This document shows positions 9,766 through 17,083 of a DNA stretch of 64,000 nt, piece by piece. The DNA is from UBA8522 sp035528895 (GTDB lineage Bacteria; Acidobacteriota; Aminicenantia; Aminicenantales; UBA8522). Numbering within the stretch: position 1 is the stretch's first letter; every line of letters starts with the position of its first letter. The stretch lies in the NCBI GenBank assembly GCA_035528895.1, contig DATKXS010000157.1, forward strand, positions 1-64,000, in the 5' to 3' direction. Both the position numbers and the translations under genes were made by a program. The notes under the pieces are model-generated. The model saw only the letters and a program-made list of their open reading frames with translations. It was not told the DNA's origin and searched no databases.

Positions 9766-11715
9766 ATGCAGCATCGGAACCGCGGTTTTTCCATCACCCA
9801 AACAAAGATGAGCGCCCTAATCTTAGGTCTCATTATCAGCCTTTCGTTCTCTTTTCCCGGCTGGAGCCAGGAAAAAACCAAGGAAAAGGAAGTCGACAAA
9901 AAGGCCCAAGAGACCAAAATCACAGAAGAGATCATCGTTGTCGGCCGGGCGCCGCGCGATCTTCCCGTGGCCACGGTCACAACGATCATGGTGACGCAGA
10001 TCGACCAGCGCCGGCCCCTGGACCTGGCCGAAGCTATCAGGTACGCCCCGGGCGTCATGGTGACCTTCGGCGACAAAGACACGTACACCCTCAAACTGCG
10101 GGGCATGGACGCCAAACGCATCGCCCTGCTCCTGGACGGCGTTCCCGAGGTTGAGCCTTACTACAGCACCTTCGACCTGAAAACGGTCACGGCCGCGGGG
10201 CTCGACTCGCTCCAGATCACCAAAGGCCCTTCTTCGGTCCTCTATGGTCCTAACACGCTGGGCGGCATCGTTAACGTCATCACCCGCCGGCCGGGCCCGG
10301 AGCCGCGCTTGGCGCTGACCGGCTCCTACGGCGAGCATTCCACCCGGGGCATCATCCTCGACGGCGGCGCGCAGTGGAAGAAGTTCGCCCTGGCGGGGAG
10401 CGCCTCCTACCAGGATTCGAACCGTTTCGTTTATCCCGACGAGTCCGGCGAAAATGTCTCCCGGGCCAACAGCGACTATGAGCGGTTCAACCTGAACGCC
10501 AAACTTTACTACACGCCGAGCGACCGGACCGAGATCATGGTCAACGGCGGGATCTACCGCTCGAACTACGGCATGCCCGCCGCCCTGTCCGTGCAGAGGG
10601 CTCGCTACTGGAGGTTTAAGAACTGGGACCGCACCTCGTTCAACGCCGGCGGATTCACCTCCCTGGGCGAGCGCTCCACGCTCCGGTTCCGGGCGTTCTA
10701 CATCGGCTATCAGAACACCCTTAACCAGTGGAGGGACGCGGCGATGACGGTCCGACAGTTCGAGAGCACGTTCGACAACGAAGTATACGGCGCCTTCGGG
10801 CTGGCGGACTTGGCGGCCGGCGACGGGAACGCCCTCAAGCTGAGCCTTTACTTCCAGAAAGATATCGCCAGGTCTCAGGATGACGTCGGGCTGTCCTGGG
10901 ATGAGTTTGACCAGTCCACCATGGCGGCGGGTCTGGAAGACCATTATGACCTCGGCGACCGCTGGAAGCTCATCGGCGGCTTGAGCCTGGACTATATCGC
11001 CAAGTACTCCGGCGGAAGCACGACCAAGCTCAACCCGTTGATCGGAATCAAGTTCTCCCCCGCCGAATATCTCGACCTCCATGCTTCGGCCTCCCTCAAG
11101 TCCAAGTTCCCCTCGATGCGTTCGATGTACTCGACAACAAGCGGCAACCCCGACCTCGTCTCTGAGCAGGGGACCTGTTTCGAACTGGGGGGGTCTTACA
11201 ATCGGGGAATACTCGTCAGCGGGGCGATTTTCGCCTATGAGTTCAAGAACTTAATCGACAGCGTCCGCCTCGCCGACGGATCGCGCCGCTACTGGAACAT
11301 CGGCCGGGCCCACATCAACGGAGCTGAGCTCCAGGTCCAGAAAGACTGGCGGCGGGTGAGCCTCCTGGCCAACTACACTTACCTCGACAACCGTAACGAA
11401 AGCGACGACCGGCCACTCGATGCCCTTTCCGATCACTCCCTGAACTTCGACGTCACGCTGAGGCCCGTCGACCGACTCCGCCTGACGGCTCTCGGGCTCT
11501 ATGGGTCCAAGTCCCACTGGTTCGATTCCACAACGAGCGAAGTCCTCGAAATTCCTGCCTACTTCAGCCTGGATGCCGTGGCCGCTTACGACCTCCGGTT
11601 CTGCGAGGTCTTCGTTAAGGCGACCAATATCTTCAACGCCGAAGTCTATACCGAGCCCGGCTTTCCCTGGAGGGGCAGCTACTTCGAGGTCGGGGTCCGC
11701 CTGCCGATATTATAA
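9766..11715 (+). CDS. TonB-dependent outer membrane receptor
   Basis: 649 residues. An N-terminal signal sequence (about 1-35) is followed by a likely TonB-box region EEIIVVG (54-60). The plug domain (about 65-170) has RRPLDLAEAIRYAPGV, LRGMDAKRIALLLDGVPE and GPSSVLYGPNTLGGIVNVIT, all hallmark plug phrases. The rest is a beta barrel with alternating aromatic and charged strands, ending in GVRLPIL. Receptors of this BtuB/FepA type import siderophores, cobalamin or other scarce nutrients using TonB-ExbBD energy; the substrate cannot be read from this sequence. Start ATG 9766 follows a strong AAAAGGAGG. The preceding leader appears structured. No partner ABC transporter is adjacent. Confidence 0.92.
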   Translation: MQHRNRGFSITQTKMSALILGLIISLSFSFPGWSQEKTKEKEVDKKAQETKITEEIIVVGRAPRDLPVATVTTIMVTQIDQRRPLDLAEAIRYAPGVMVTFGDKDTYTLKLRGMDAKRIALLLDGVPEVEPYYSTFDLKTVTAAGLDSLQITKGPSSVLYGPNTLGGIVNVITRRPGPEPRLALTGSYGEHSTRGIILDGGAQWKKFALAGSASYQDSNRFVYPDESGENVSRANSDYERFNLNAKLYYTPSDRTEIMVNGGIYRSNYGMPAALSVQRARYWRFKNWDRTSFNAGGFTSLGERSTLRFRAFYIGYQNTLNQWRDAAMTVRQFESTFDNEVYGAFGLADLAAGDGNALKLSLYFQKDIARSQDDVGLSWDEFDQSTMAAGLEDHYDLGDRWKLIGGLSLDYIAKYSGGSTTKLNPLIGIKFSPAEYLDLHASASLKSKFPSMRSMYSTTSGNPDLVSEQGTCFELGGSYNRGILVSGAIFAYEFKNLIDSVRLADGSRRYWNIGRAHINGAELQVQKDWRRVSLLANYTYLDNRNESDDRPLDALSDHSLNFDVTLRPVDRLRLTALGLYGSKSHWFDSTTSEVLEIPAYFSLDAVAAYDLRFCEVFVKATNIFNAEVYTEPGFPWRGSYFEVGVRLPIL

Positions 11716-11832
11716 GGATGATATGCCCATAGTGCCTGACTTGTCTTGAAAGTCATCCTGGCCCCCCATATCTTTTCGTCTTTATTGCCGTTTATCCAAT
11801 GCTCAAGCCCAAGATGAAAAAGGCCGAAGCGA

Positions 11833-12306
11833 TTATCGGACCATGATCTCTCCGCCAATTTCAGGCAGGGGCTTCTTGTTATTGGGGAAAACGAGAAGGC
11901 GGTAGGTGAGCTTGGCCCCGGGCTCGATCTTCGGGGGAGGGGAGGCAGAAGGGACGGTTTGCAGCAGCAGTCTTTCCGTTTTGCCGGGTTTTATCTCGCC
12001 GTAATCCCGGTCGATGCGGGCGATCTCTGCAGCGTCGAGCTCGATGGTCAGCCGGAAGTGTGTCTTGGCGATCGGCAATCGTCCGGAATTCTCGTACTCG
12101 ACGAGAAATGCCGGCGGAAACTGCGGAACGGTCTTGACAACAGCGGCGCGGGCGCCCCTCAGGATCTCCTTGTCGATGCTCTTCCCGTGCCTCCAGTCGA
12201 GATAGATGCTTATCATCTGGGCGAGGATGACGAGGGAAGCGACCGCGAGGAAAGTGACCTCAACGACTCTCTTGAGCTTGGCCGTCCCTTTTCGTTCTTC
12301 AAACAA
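11833..12306 (-). CDS. Hypothetical single-pass membrane protein
   Basis: 157 residues with one transmembrane segment (about 16-34, FLAVASLVILAQMISIYLDW) near the N-terminus and a soluble C-terminal domain that reads like a small beta-sandwich (FLVEYENSGRLPIAKTHFRL, KPGKTERLLLQTV, LTYRLLVFPNNKK). I do not recognise a family; the sandwich resembles domains that describe bond or interaction strength in envelope proteins, but that is a loose impression. The start is a TTG with a poor ribosome site and is uncertain. It is convergent with the TonB receptor gene and has no obvious operon partner. Confidence 0.6.
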   Translation of the reverse strand: MFEERKGTAKLKRVVEVTFLAVASLVILAQMISIYLDWRHGKSIDKEILRGARAAVVKTVPQFPPAFLVEYENSGRLPIAKTHFRLTIELDAAEIARIDRDYGEIKPGKTERLLLQTVPSASPPPKIEPGAKLTYRLLVFPNNKKPLPEIGGEIMVR

Positions 12307-12482
12307 ATGATCAGCCCTGTTTATTCGCCCTATACTATTCCCCTCAACGCCCTTTTGTAAAGATTTGAAGCAATCCCAGTAAAGGGAATACGAACTGGGT
12401 TCAGCCTTCTGAGAGTATTTTCACGGCGAAGCGTCCATAGATATGTTTGCAGACCACGAGCAGAACCATGCTAATAAATGGC

Positions 12483-12511
12483 TTGACAGAATAATCTTTA
12501 CTTATTATAAT
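12483..12511 (+). promoter_or_regulatory. Perfect consensus sigma70 promoter of the toxin-antitoxin pair
   Basis: TTGACA (12483-12488), exactly 17 bases, TATAAT (12506-12511): both hexamers match consensus fully. The surrounding 60 bases are far more AT-rich than the rest of the window, and the -10 sits inside an AT palindrome-like run (TTATAATATATAA) that could be an operator for the AbrB-type antitoxin. Confidence 0.8.
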
Positions 12512-12547
12512 ATATAAAGAAAATTATAAAAGGTAAAGGAAAAGCCA

Positions 12548-12787
12548 ATGACGGTTGCTACTGTCTCATCAAAAAGCCAAATTACTCTTCCCGCAGCGGC
12601 CTGCCGGACTGTCGGCATCAAGCCTCGCGACCGAGTCCTGATCGAAGTCAAAGAAGGGGAGATCGTAGTTCGGCCGGCCCCGGATATCATGAGTTTCGAA
12701 GGTTTCCTGGGCAAAGCTCTTCCCCGTGAAAAGGAGAAGGAGGCTATGGCCGGGTTCATCATGGAAGAGCGAAAAAAGCACGAATGA
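12548..12787 (+). CDS. vapB: AbrB/MazE-type antitoxin
   Basis: 79 residues. The N-terminal half is a SpoVT/AbrB swapped-hairpin DNA-binding domain (VSSKSQITLPAAACRTVGIK, then GDRVLIEV-like PRDRVLIEVKEGEIVVRP). The C-terminal tail (FLGKALPREKEKEAMAGF) is the charged, flexible part that usually wraps the toxin. It overlaps the next gene by four bases (ATGA), and a PIN toxin follows, so this is almost certainly the antitoxin of a VapBC-type pair that also represses its own promoter. AAGGA lies a few bases upstream of the ATG. Confidence 0.88.
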   Translation: MTVATVSSKSQITLPAAACRTVGIKPRDRVLIEVKEGEIVVRPAPDIMSFEGFLGKALPREKEKEAMAGFIMEERKKHE

Positions 12788-13197
12788 GCACCTGGTTTGT
12801 CGACGCCAATGTTTTTCTCCGGTTTTTCACCGTCGATGACCAGGATCAGCATGGACGGGCCGCCCTCCTCATCTCCAGAGCATCTAAGGGCGAGATCCGG
12901 CTCGTTTGTGGTCCCCCGGTGCTCTTTGAGCTTTCCTGGACGCTGCGGGCAGCTTATAAAGTCTCCAGAGAAAAAGTCTTGGAAGTTCTCAGCGCCATTT
13001 ATTCGATGTCCGGTCTTGTCATGACCGATGCCCATCTCGTGGAGACGGCCTTGACCCTTGCTGACACCGCCGGCGTAGAGTTCCCCGATGCCTATATCGC
13101 CGCCGGCGCCTTAGCCGCAGAGTGCGACGGCGTTGCCACCTTCAATCGAAAAGATTTTGCCCGGATGAAGATCAAGCTGGCCGATTTTGACGATTAA
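12784..13197 (+). CDS. vapC: PIN-domain toxin ribonuclease
   Basis: 137 residues, the usual VapC size. Acidic residues of the PIN nuclease centre are visible: D7 in WFVDANVFLR, an acidic residue in PPVLFELSW, and D in EFPDAYIAAGAL near residue 101, followed by VATFNRKDF. Such toxins cut tRNA or rRNA when freed from antitoxin. The start overlaps the antitoxin stop by four bases, so the two are translated together. The stop codon abuts a remnant of hutI on the opposite strand, which suggests the pair or its neighbour landed in a disturbed locus. Confidence 0.88.
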   Translation: MSTWFVDANVFLRFFTVDDQDQHGRAALLISRASKGEIRLVCGPPVLFELSWTLRAAYKVSREKVLEVLSAIYSMSGLVMTDAHLVETALTLADTAGVEFPDAYIAAGALAAECDGVATFNRKDFARMKIKLADFDD

Positions 13198-13320
13198 ACG
13201 CGTCGGCCGTCGCGGACGACAACCTTGCCGTTCTTGATGACGTGGCGGATGGGGTTCCAGCCAAGCTGCAGGACAAAGAGCGTCGAGCCGACTATCGAGC
13301 TTCCGGGGTGGAAATCCGAA
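13198..13320 (-). pseudogene. hutI 3'-end remnant with internal deletion
   Basis: On the minus strand this encodes SDFHPGSSIVGSTLFVLQLG joined directly to WNPIRHVIKNGKVVVRDGRR and a stop. Intact HutI at 15803-17083 has near-identical pieces (SDFNPGSSMIGSMLFVMQLG and LGWNPIRHVIKNGRVVVRDG) but separated by about 56 residues. The intact gene carries the octamer GCCGAGCT at both edges of the missing part (15878-15885 and 16046-16053), so the remnant is explained by a deletion between short direct repeats. Similarity stops near 13320, and no start or upstream coding part remains. Confidence 0.85.
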
Positions 13321-13358
13321 TAGAAAATACCGAGACCGAATGGTTTGATTCTCCTCCC

Positions 13359-13387
13359 TTGCGCGAAGATTTGTTTTTCCTTAATAT
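13359..13387 (+). promoter_or_regulatory. Candidate promoter of the cytochrome operon
   Basis: TTGCGC (13359-13364), 17-base spacer, TAATAT (13382-13387), ending 39 bases before the chosen start of the peroxidase gene. It lies between the hutI remnant and the cytochrome genes. Confidence 0.45.
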
Positions 13388-13426
13388 GTATCAGGCCGAT
13401 AGAATTGTGCGATGAAGGAGAAGAAA

Positions 13427-14506
13427 ATGAAAAAACGAAACTGGCTGATGCTGCTGTCGGTCTGTCTGCTGCTGGCCGGTTGGAGCGTGATTCAGGCTTC
13501 GGCCGATGAAAAAACACCGCCGCCGCTCACGCAGGTCAACGGACAGCAGCTGGGTCCGGAACGGCTTGGCCCCCTGCCGCCCGTGGTGGCTCCGCCCAAT
13601 AACCCGCCATCGAGCGCCAAAATTCATCTGGGTAAGTTGCTCTATTTTGATACCCGTCTCTCCGCCGACAACACGGTCAGTTGTGCCACCTGCCATGACC
13701 CGGCCATGGGCTGGTCCGATGCCGGCCCCACCAGCAAGGGTATCCGCGGCCAGATGGGTGGCCGACGGTCCCCTCCGGTTTCCAATGCCGCCTACAATCC
13801 GCTGCAATTCTGGGATGGCCGAGCACCCTCGCTCGAGGAACAAGCCAAGGGCCCGATCCAGAATCCGATCGAGATGGGGAACACGCATGAGGCGATGATC
13901 CGCACCGTCGACCAAATCCCCGGCTATGTCGAGGAATTCAAGAGAGTTTATGGCGAAGGGCCCATGACTGTCCAGCAGGTGGCGGATGCCATCGCCGCCT
14001 TCGAGCGTACGGTTGTCACTACGGACTCACGGTTCGACCGCTATGCGCGCGGCGAGCACGATGCCCTGACCAAGCTGGAGAAACAGGGGCTGGAGATCTT
14101 CAACGGCAAAGGACACTGCACGGCCTGCCACTGGGGCCCGAACTTCAGCGACGGCCGTTTCCATAACCTTGGTGTGCCGCCAACGGATCCCAAGAATCCT
14201 GATTTAGGGCGCTATGTCGTGACGAACAACCCGCGCGACATGGGCGCCTTCAAGACGCCTACTGTCCGCGACGCGGCTCTGCGCCCTCCCTACTTACATG
14301 ACGGCTCAGAAAAAACCCTGGAATCGCTGCTTGAATTCTATAACCGCGGCGGCAGCAAGGATCCCAACCTCGATCCGCTGATGGTGCCTCTGGGCCTGAG
14401 CAAGCTGGAGAAAAAGGCCCTGGTAGCTTTCATCCAGGCCTTGAACAGCCTCAACCCGGAAGTCGCTGCTGTCAATCCGATTCTGCCGGACGAACTGCCG
14501 AAGTGA
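13427..14506 (+). CDS. Diheme cytochrome c peroxidase (CcpA/MauG family)
   Basis: 359 residues with a Sec signal peptide (MKKRNWLMLLSVCLLLAGWSVIQASA). Two covalent heme sites are visible: CATCH at 86-90 and CTACH at 231-235. The family phrases FDTRLSADNTVSCATCHDP, FKTPTVRDAALRPPYLHDG and GRAPSLEEQAKGPIQNP are all present, in the order of bacterial diheme peroxidases. Members reduce hydrogen peroxide in the periplasm with electrons from small cytochromes, or carry out MauG-like oxidations. ATG 13427 is preferred over the ATG at 13412 because AAGGAG lies between them with six bases spacing. The stop is only ten bases from the cytochrome-porin gene, so the two likely form an operon. Confidence 0.92.
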   Translation: MKKRNWLMLLSVCLLLAGWSVIQASADEKTPPPLTQVNGQQLGPERLGPLPPVVAPPNNPPSSAKIHLGKLLYFDTRLSADNTVSCATCHDPAMGWSDAGPTSKGIRGQMGGRRSPPVSNAAYNPLQFWDGRAPSLEEQAKGPIQNPIEMGNTHEAMIRTVDQIPGYVEEFKRVYGEGPMTVQQVADAIAAFERTVVTTDSRFDRYARGEHDALTKLEKQGLEIFNGKGHCTACHWGPNFSDGRFHNLGVPPTDPKNPDLGRYVVTNNPRDMGAFKTPTVRDAALRPPYLHDGSEKTLESLLEFYNRGGSKDPNLDPLMVPLGLSKLEKKALVAFIQALNSLNPEVAAVNPILPDELPK

Positions 14507-14516
14507 GGAGGAGACT

Positions 14517-15776
14517 ATGAAAAAAACGTTAACTCTCCTTTTAATCGGCGCTGCAGCGCTTCTTTTCTTCGCTCAGACCCTGTCCGCCATTCCGGCCTTT
14601 GCGCGAAAGTACGGCTTCAACTGCAACATGTGCCATGTGGCCTTTCCCAAATTGAATGATTTCGGCCAGCGTTTCCGCGACAACGGTTACCAGATCCCCG
14701 GCCAGGCCGGCCTGGAGAAGACAATCTTCGAGACGGCCATCCCCTTCGCTGTCCGGACCACGACTGGCTATTCCTCGTACAATAACGGCCTTGATACAGC
14801 CGCCGGATTTCACCTCTTCGGACTGGACCTGCTCGCGGCCGGAGTTCTCCACAAGAACATTTCGTTCCTTTTTGTTTACACGCCGCGCATCGACGAGCCG
14901 GCGGCCGATTTTTTAGGCGCCGGCAACGGCAACAACCCCGCACAATTAGCGGCCATCGAGTCGGCCAACCTGGTCTTCAGCAACCTAATCCAGGATAAGC
15001 TCAACCTGCGCGTCGGCCGCTTCGAGCCGGGCTATCAGCTGCTCAGTTCCAAGCGCCTTTACTATCTCCTCCAGTCTTACGAAATATACGGCTTCGTCCC
15101 CGGCGGGAATGGGTTCGATTTTTCCGCCAATCACATCGGAATCGAAGCCACCGGTCGCTTCAGGCACGGTTTCAAGTACGGGCTGGGATTTATCAATGGC
15201 AACGCCGGCGACCCCGACAACAACAGGTTCAAGGACCTCTATTTTGTCCTGTCCAAGACCCTTGGACCCGGCGAAGGCCAGTCGGCCGGGCAGCGCTTCG
15301 GCCTCTTCGGCTATCTCGGTTGGCAGCCGACCGTTTACACGGGCTCCAGCGTCTCTCCCTTGGGCGATGTCAGCGGCAAAGAGAACAAGAGCTTCTACCG
15401 CTGGGGCGGCGACCTCAGCCTCAACTGGAAGACCTTTAACCTGCAGACTGTGGCTTTCCGCGGGGTGGACAATAAGGCCTTCAATGACCTCAACCCGGCC
15501 AAGGACTATTCGTTTTGGGGTGGAGCCGTCCAGCTCGATTGGGCCGGCCTGGCCAACAACCGCCTCGTGGCGTCGCTGATGTACAACTGGGTGCGTCCGC
15601 CCGGCGAGGAGAGCATTAGCCGATTGAGCTGCTACTCGGGGCTTGTGCGCTACTATCTAGGCAGCTGGACGGCGGTGAATGTCGCCCTGCACGCCGAATA
15701 TACCCATCGTGTGGTCGGCGCCGACAATCCGTTCAAGGACGATCTGTTTACCCTGCTGCTCGATTTTGATTTTTAG
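14517..15776 (+). CDS. Monoheme cytochrome-porin fusion (Cyc2-like architecture)
   Basis: 419 residues. After a signal peptide (MKKTLTLLLIGAAALLFFAQ) comes a short heme-binding segment: FARKYGFNCNMCHVAFPKLN, with one CxxCH at 36-40, then FGQRFRDNGYQIP. The remaining roughly 350 residues read as an outer-membrane beta barrel (LNLRVGRFEPGYQLLS, IGIEATGRFRHGFKYGLGF, closing with LFTLLLDFDF). A single heme next to a porin-like barrel is the layout of Cyc2-type iron oxidases, which pass electrons across the outer membrane. Whether this is a Cyc2 orthologue or another family sharing the layout is not settled by reading. AGGAGGAG precedes the ATG; it follows the peroxidase gene by ten bases. Confidence 0.75.
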   Translation: MKKTLTLLLIGAAALLFFAQTLSAIPAFARKYGFNCNMCHVAFPKLNDFGQRFRDNGYQIPGQAGLEKTIFETAIPFAVRTTTGYSSYNNGLDTAAGFHLFGLDLLAAGVLHKNISFLFVYTPRIDEPAADFLGAGNGNNPAQLAAIESANLVFSNLIQDKLNLRVGRFEPGYQLLSSKRLYYLLQSYEIYGFVPGGNGFDFSANHIGIEATGRFRHGFKYGLGFINGNAGDPDNNRFKDLYFVLSKTLGPGEGQSAGQRFGLFGYLGWQPTVYTGSSVSPLGDVSGKENKSFYRWGGDLSLNWKTFNLQTVAFRGVDNKAFNDLNPAKDYSFWGGAVQLDWAGLANNRLVASLMYNWVRPPGEESISRLSCYSGLVRYYLGSWTAVNVALHAEYTHRVVGADNPFKDDLFTLLLDFDF

Positions 15777-15802
15777 GCCCGGCTGGACCATTGGCGAGAG
15801 TG

Positions 15803-17083
15803 TTAAAAAGAAGAATTTCGTTTTCCGTCGCGGACGACGACCCGGCCGTTCTTGATGACGTGACGGATGGGGTTCCAGCCGAGCTCGTAGACTAGAGACG
15901 CATATTCGGGAACGTCGCAGAGCAGCATGTCCATCTTTTTTCCGACCTCGAGGCTGCCGATGCTGTCGTGTCGGCGCAGCGCAAAGGCCGCGTTGGCCGT
16001 TACCGCGTTGAGCGCTTCCTCGATGCTCATCTTCAAGAGATACACGCCGAGCTGCATCACAAAGAGCATCGAGCCGATCATCGAGCTCCCGGGGTTGAAA
16101 TCCGAGGCTAGGTTAAGGGCGGCGCCGGCATCGATGAGCCTTCGTGCCGGCGCCTTTTTTTCGAGCATCAGGAAAAAGGACACAGACGGCAGGAGGGTGG
16201 CCGCTGTTTCGCTCCGGGAAAGGACCCGGATTCCCTTTTCCGTGATGCTGATCAGATGGTCGGCCGAGGCTGCCCCGACCTCGGCCGCCAACTCTGCCCC
16301 TCCCAGGGCAGAGAATTCGTCGGCGTGGATCCTGATCTTGAACCCGGCCCGCTTGGCCGCTTCGGCCAGCCGCCTGGTTTCTTCCACCGAAAACACACCC
16401 TTTTCGCAGAAGACATCGAAGAACTCGGCCAGATCCCGGCGGCGCACTTCAGGCATGATCTTCTTGATGAGGAGGTCGATGTAAGCGCTCTTCCGGGTCT
16501 TGTACTCCTTCGGGATATCGTGAGCGCCCATGAAAGTGGAAACGATGTCCACCGGATGATGTCGAGCGGCCTCTTTCAGCACCTCGAGCTGCTTGATCTC
16601 GTCCTTGAGGTTCAAACCGTATCCGCTCTTGGCCTCGACCGTCGTCGCGCCGTGCAGCATCATCCGGTCGAGCCGCGCCAGGCACAGTGAGAGGAGGTCT
16701 TTTTTGGAAGCCCGGCGCGTCGCTGCGACCGTCGTTTGGATCCCCATCCCTTTCTTTGCCAGTTGCTGGTAGGTATATCCCCGCAGCCGCAGCCGGAATT
16801 CCTCGACCCGGTTCCCGGCGAAGGGGAGATGGGTATGGGAATCGACGAACCCGGGCAGTCCGACCATCCCGGTCCCATCTAAGTGCACCGCCGAGCGTTC
16901 CGGTCGGACCTTGGCCCTGAAGTCCCTTTCCTTTCCGATGAAGACGATCCGGCCCCTGGAGGAGGCAATCCAGGCTTTATCCACCGGCCCGGCATCCTGC
17001 AGGGCGTTCTCCCTTTTCGGGATCGGTCCCCGGCAGGTGACGAGCCGGCGGCAGCCCTGGACGACGAGGTCAGCCGAGGTCAT
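15803..17083 (-). CDS. hutI: Imidazolonepropionase
   Basis: 426 residues; hydrolyses 4-imidazolone-5-propanoate to N-formimino-L-glutamate in histidine degradation. Amidohydrolase features are visible: GLPGFVDSHTHLPFAGNR with the metal pair H83 and H85, TTVEAKSGYGLN, the GAHDIPKEY loop typical of HutI, RIHADEFSALGGAELA with a further metal His, SADHL, and LASDFNPGSSMIGSM with the catalytic Asp. No other hut gene is in the window. Its start overlaps the 3' end of ftsZ by 14 bases, so it appears to be the last gene of the cell-division operon, an unusual place for a catabolic enzyme. A deleted copy of its 3' end lies at 13198-13320. Confidence 0.92.
   Translation of the reverse strand: MTSADLVVQGCRRLVTCRGPIPKRENALQDAGPVDKAWIASSRGRIVFIGKERDFRAKVRPERSAVHLDGTGMVGLPGFVDSHTHLPFAGNRVEEFRLRLRGYTYQQLAKKGMGIQTTVAATRRASKKDLLSLCLARLDRMMLHGATTVEAKSGYGLNLKDEIKQLEVLKEAARHHPVDIVSTFMGAHDIPKEYKTRKSAYIDLLIKKIMPEVRRRDLAEFFDVFCEKGVFSVEETRRLAEAAKRAGFKIRIHADEFSALGGAELAAEVGAASADHLISITEKGIRVLSRSETAATLLPSVSFFLMLEKKAPARRLIDAGAALNLASDFNPGSSMIGSMLFVMQLGVYLLKMSIEEALNAVTANAAFALRRHDSIGSLEVGKKMDMLLCDVPEYASLVYELGWNPIRHVIKNGRVVVRDGKRNSSF

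Noticed and set aside
13194..13517. A 107-residue minus-strand protein-coding gene over the hutI remnant
   Set aside because: The first half is low-complexity and antisense to the peroxidase signal peptide; only the last 40 residues resemble HutI, which fits a pseudogene.
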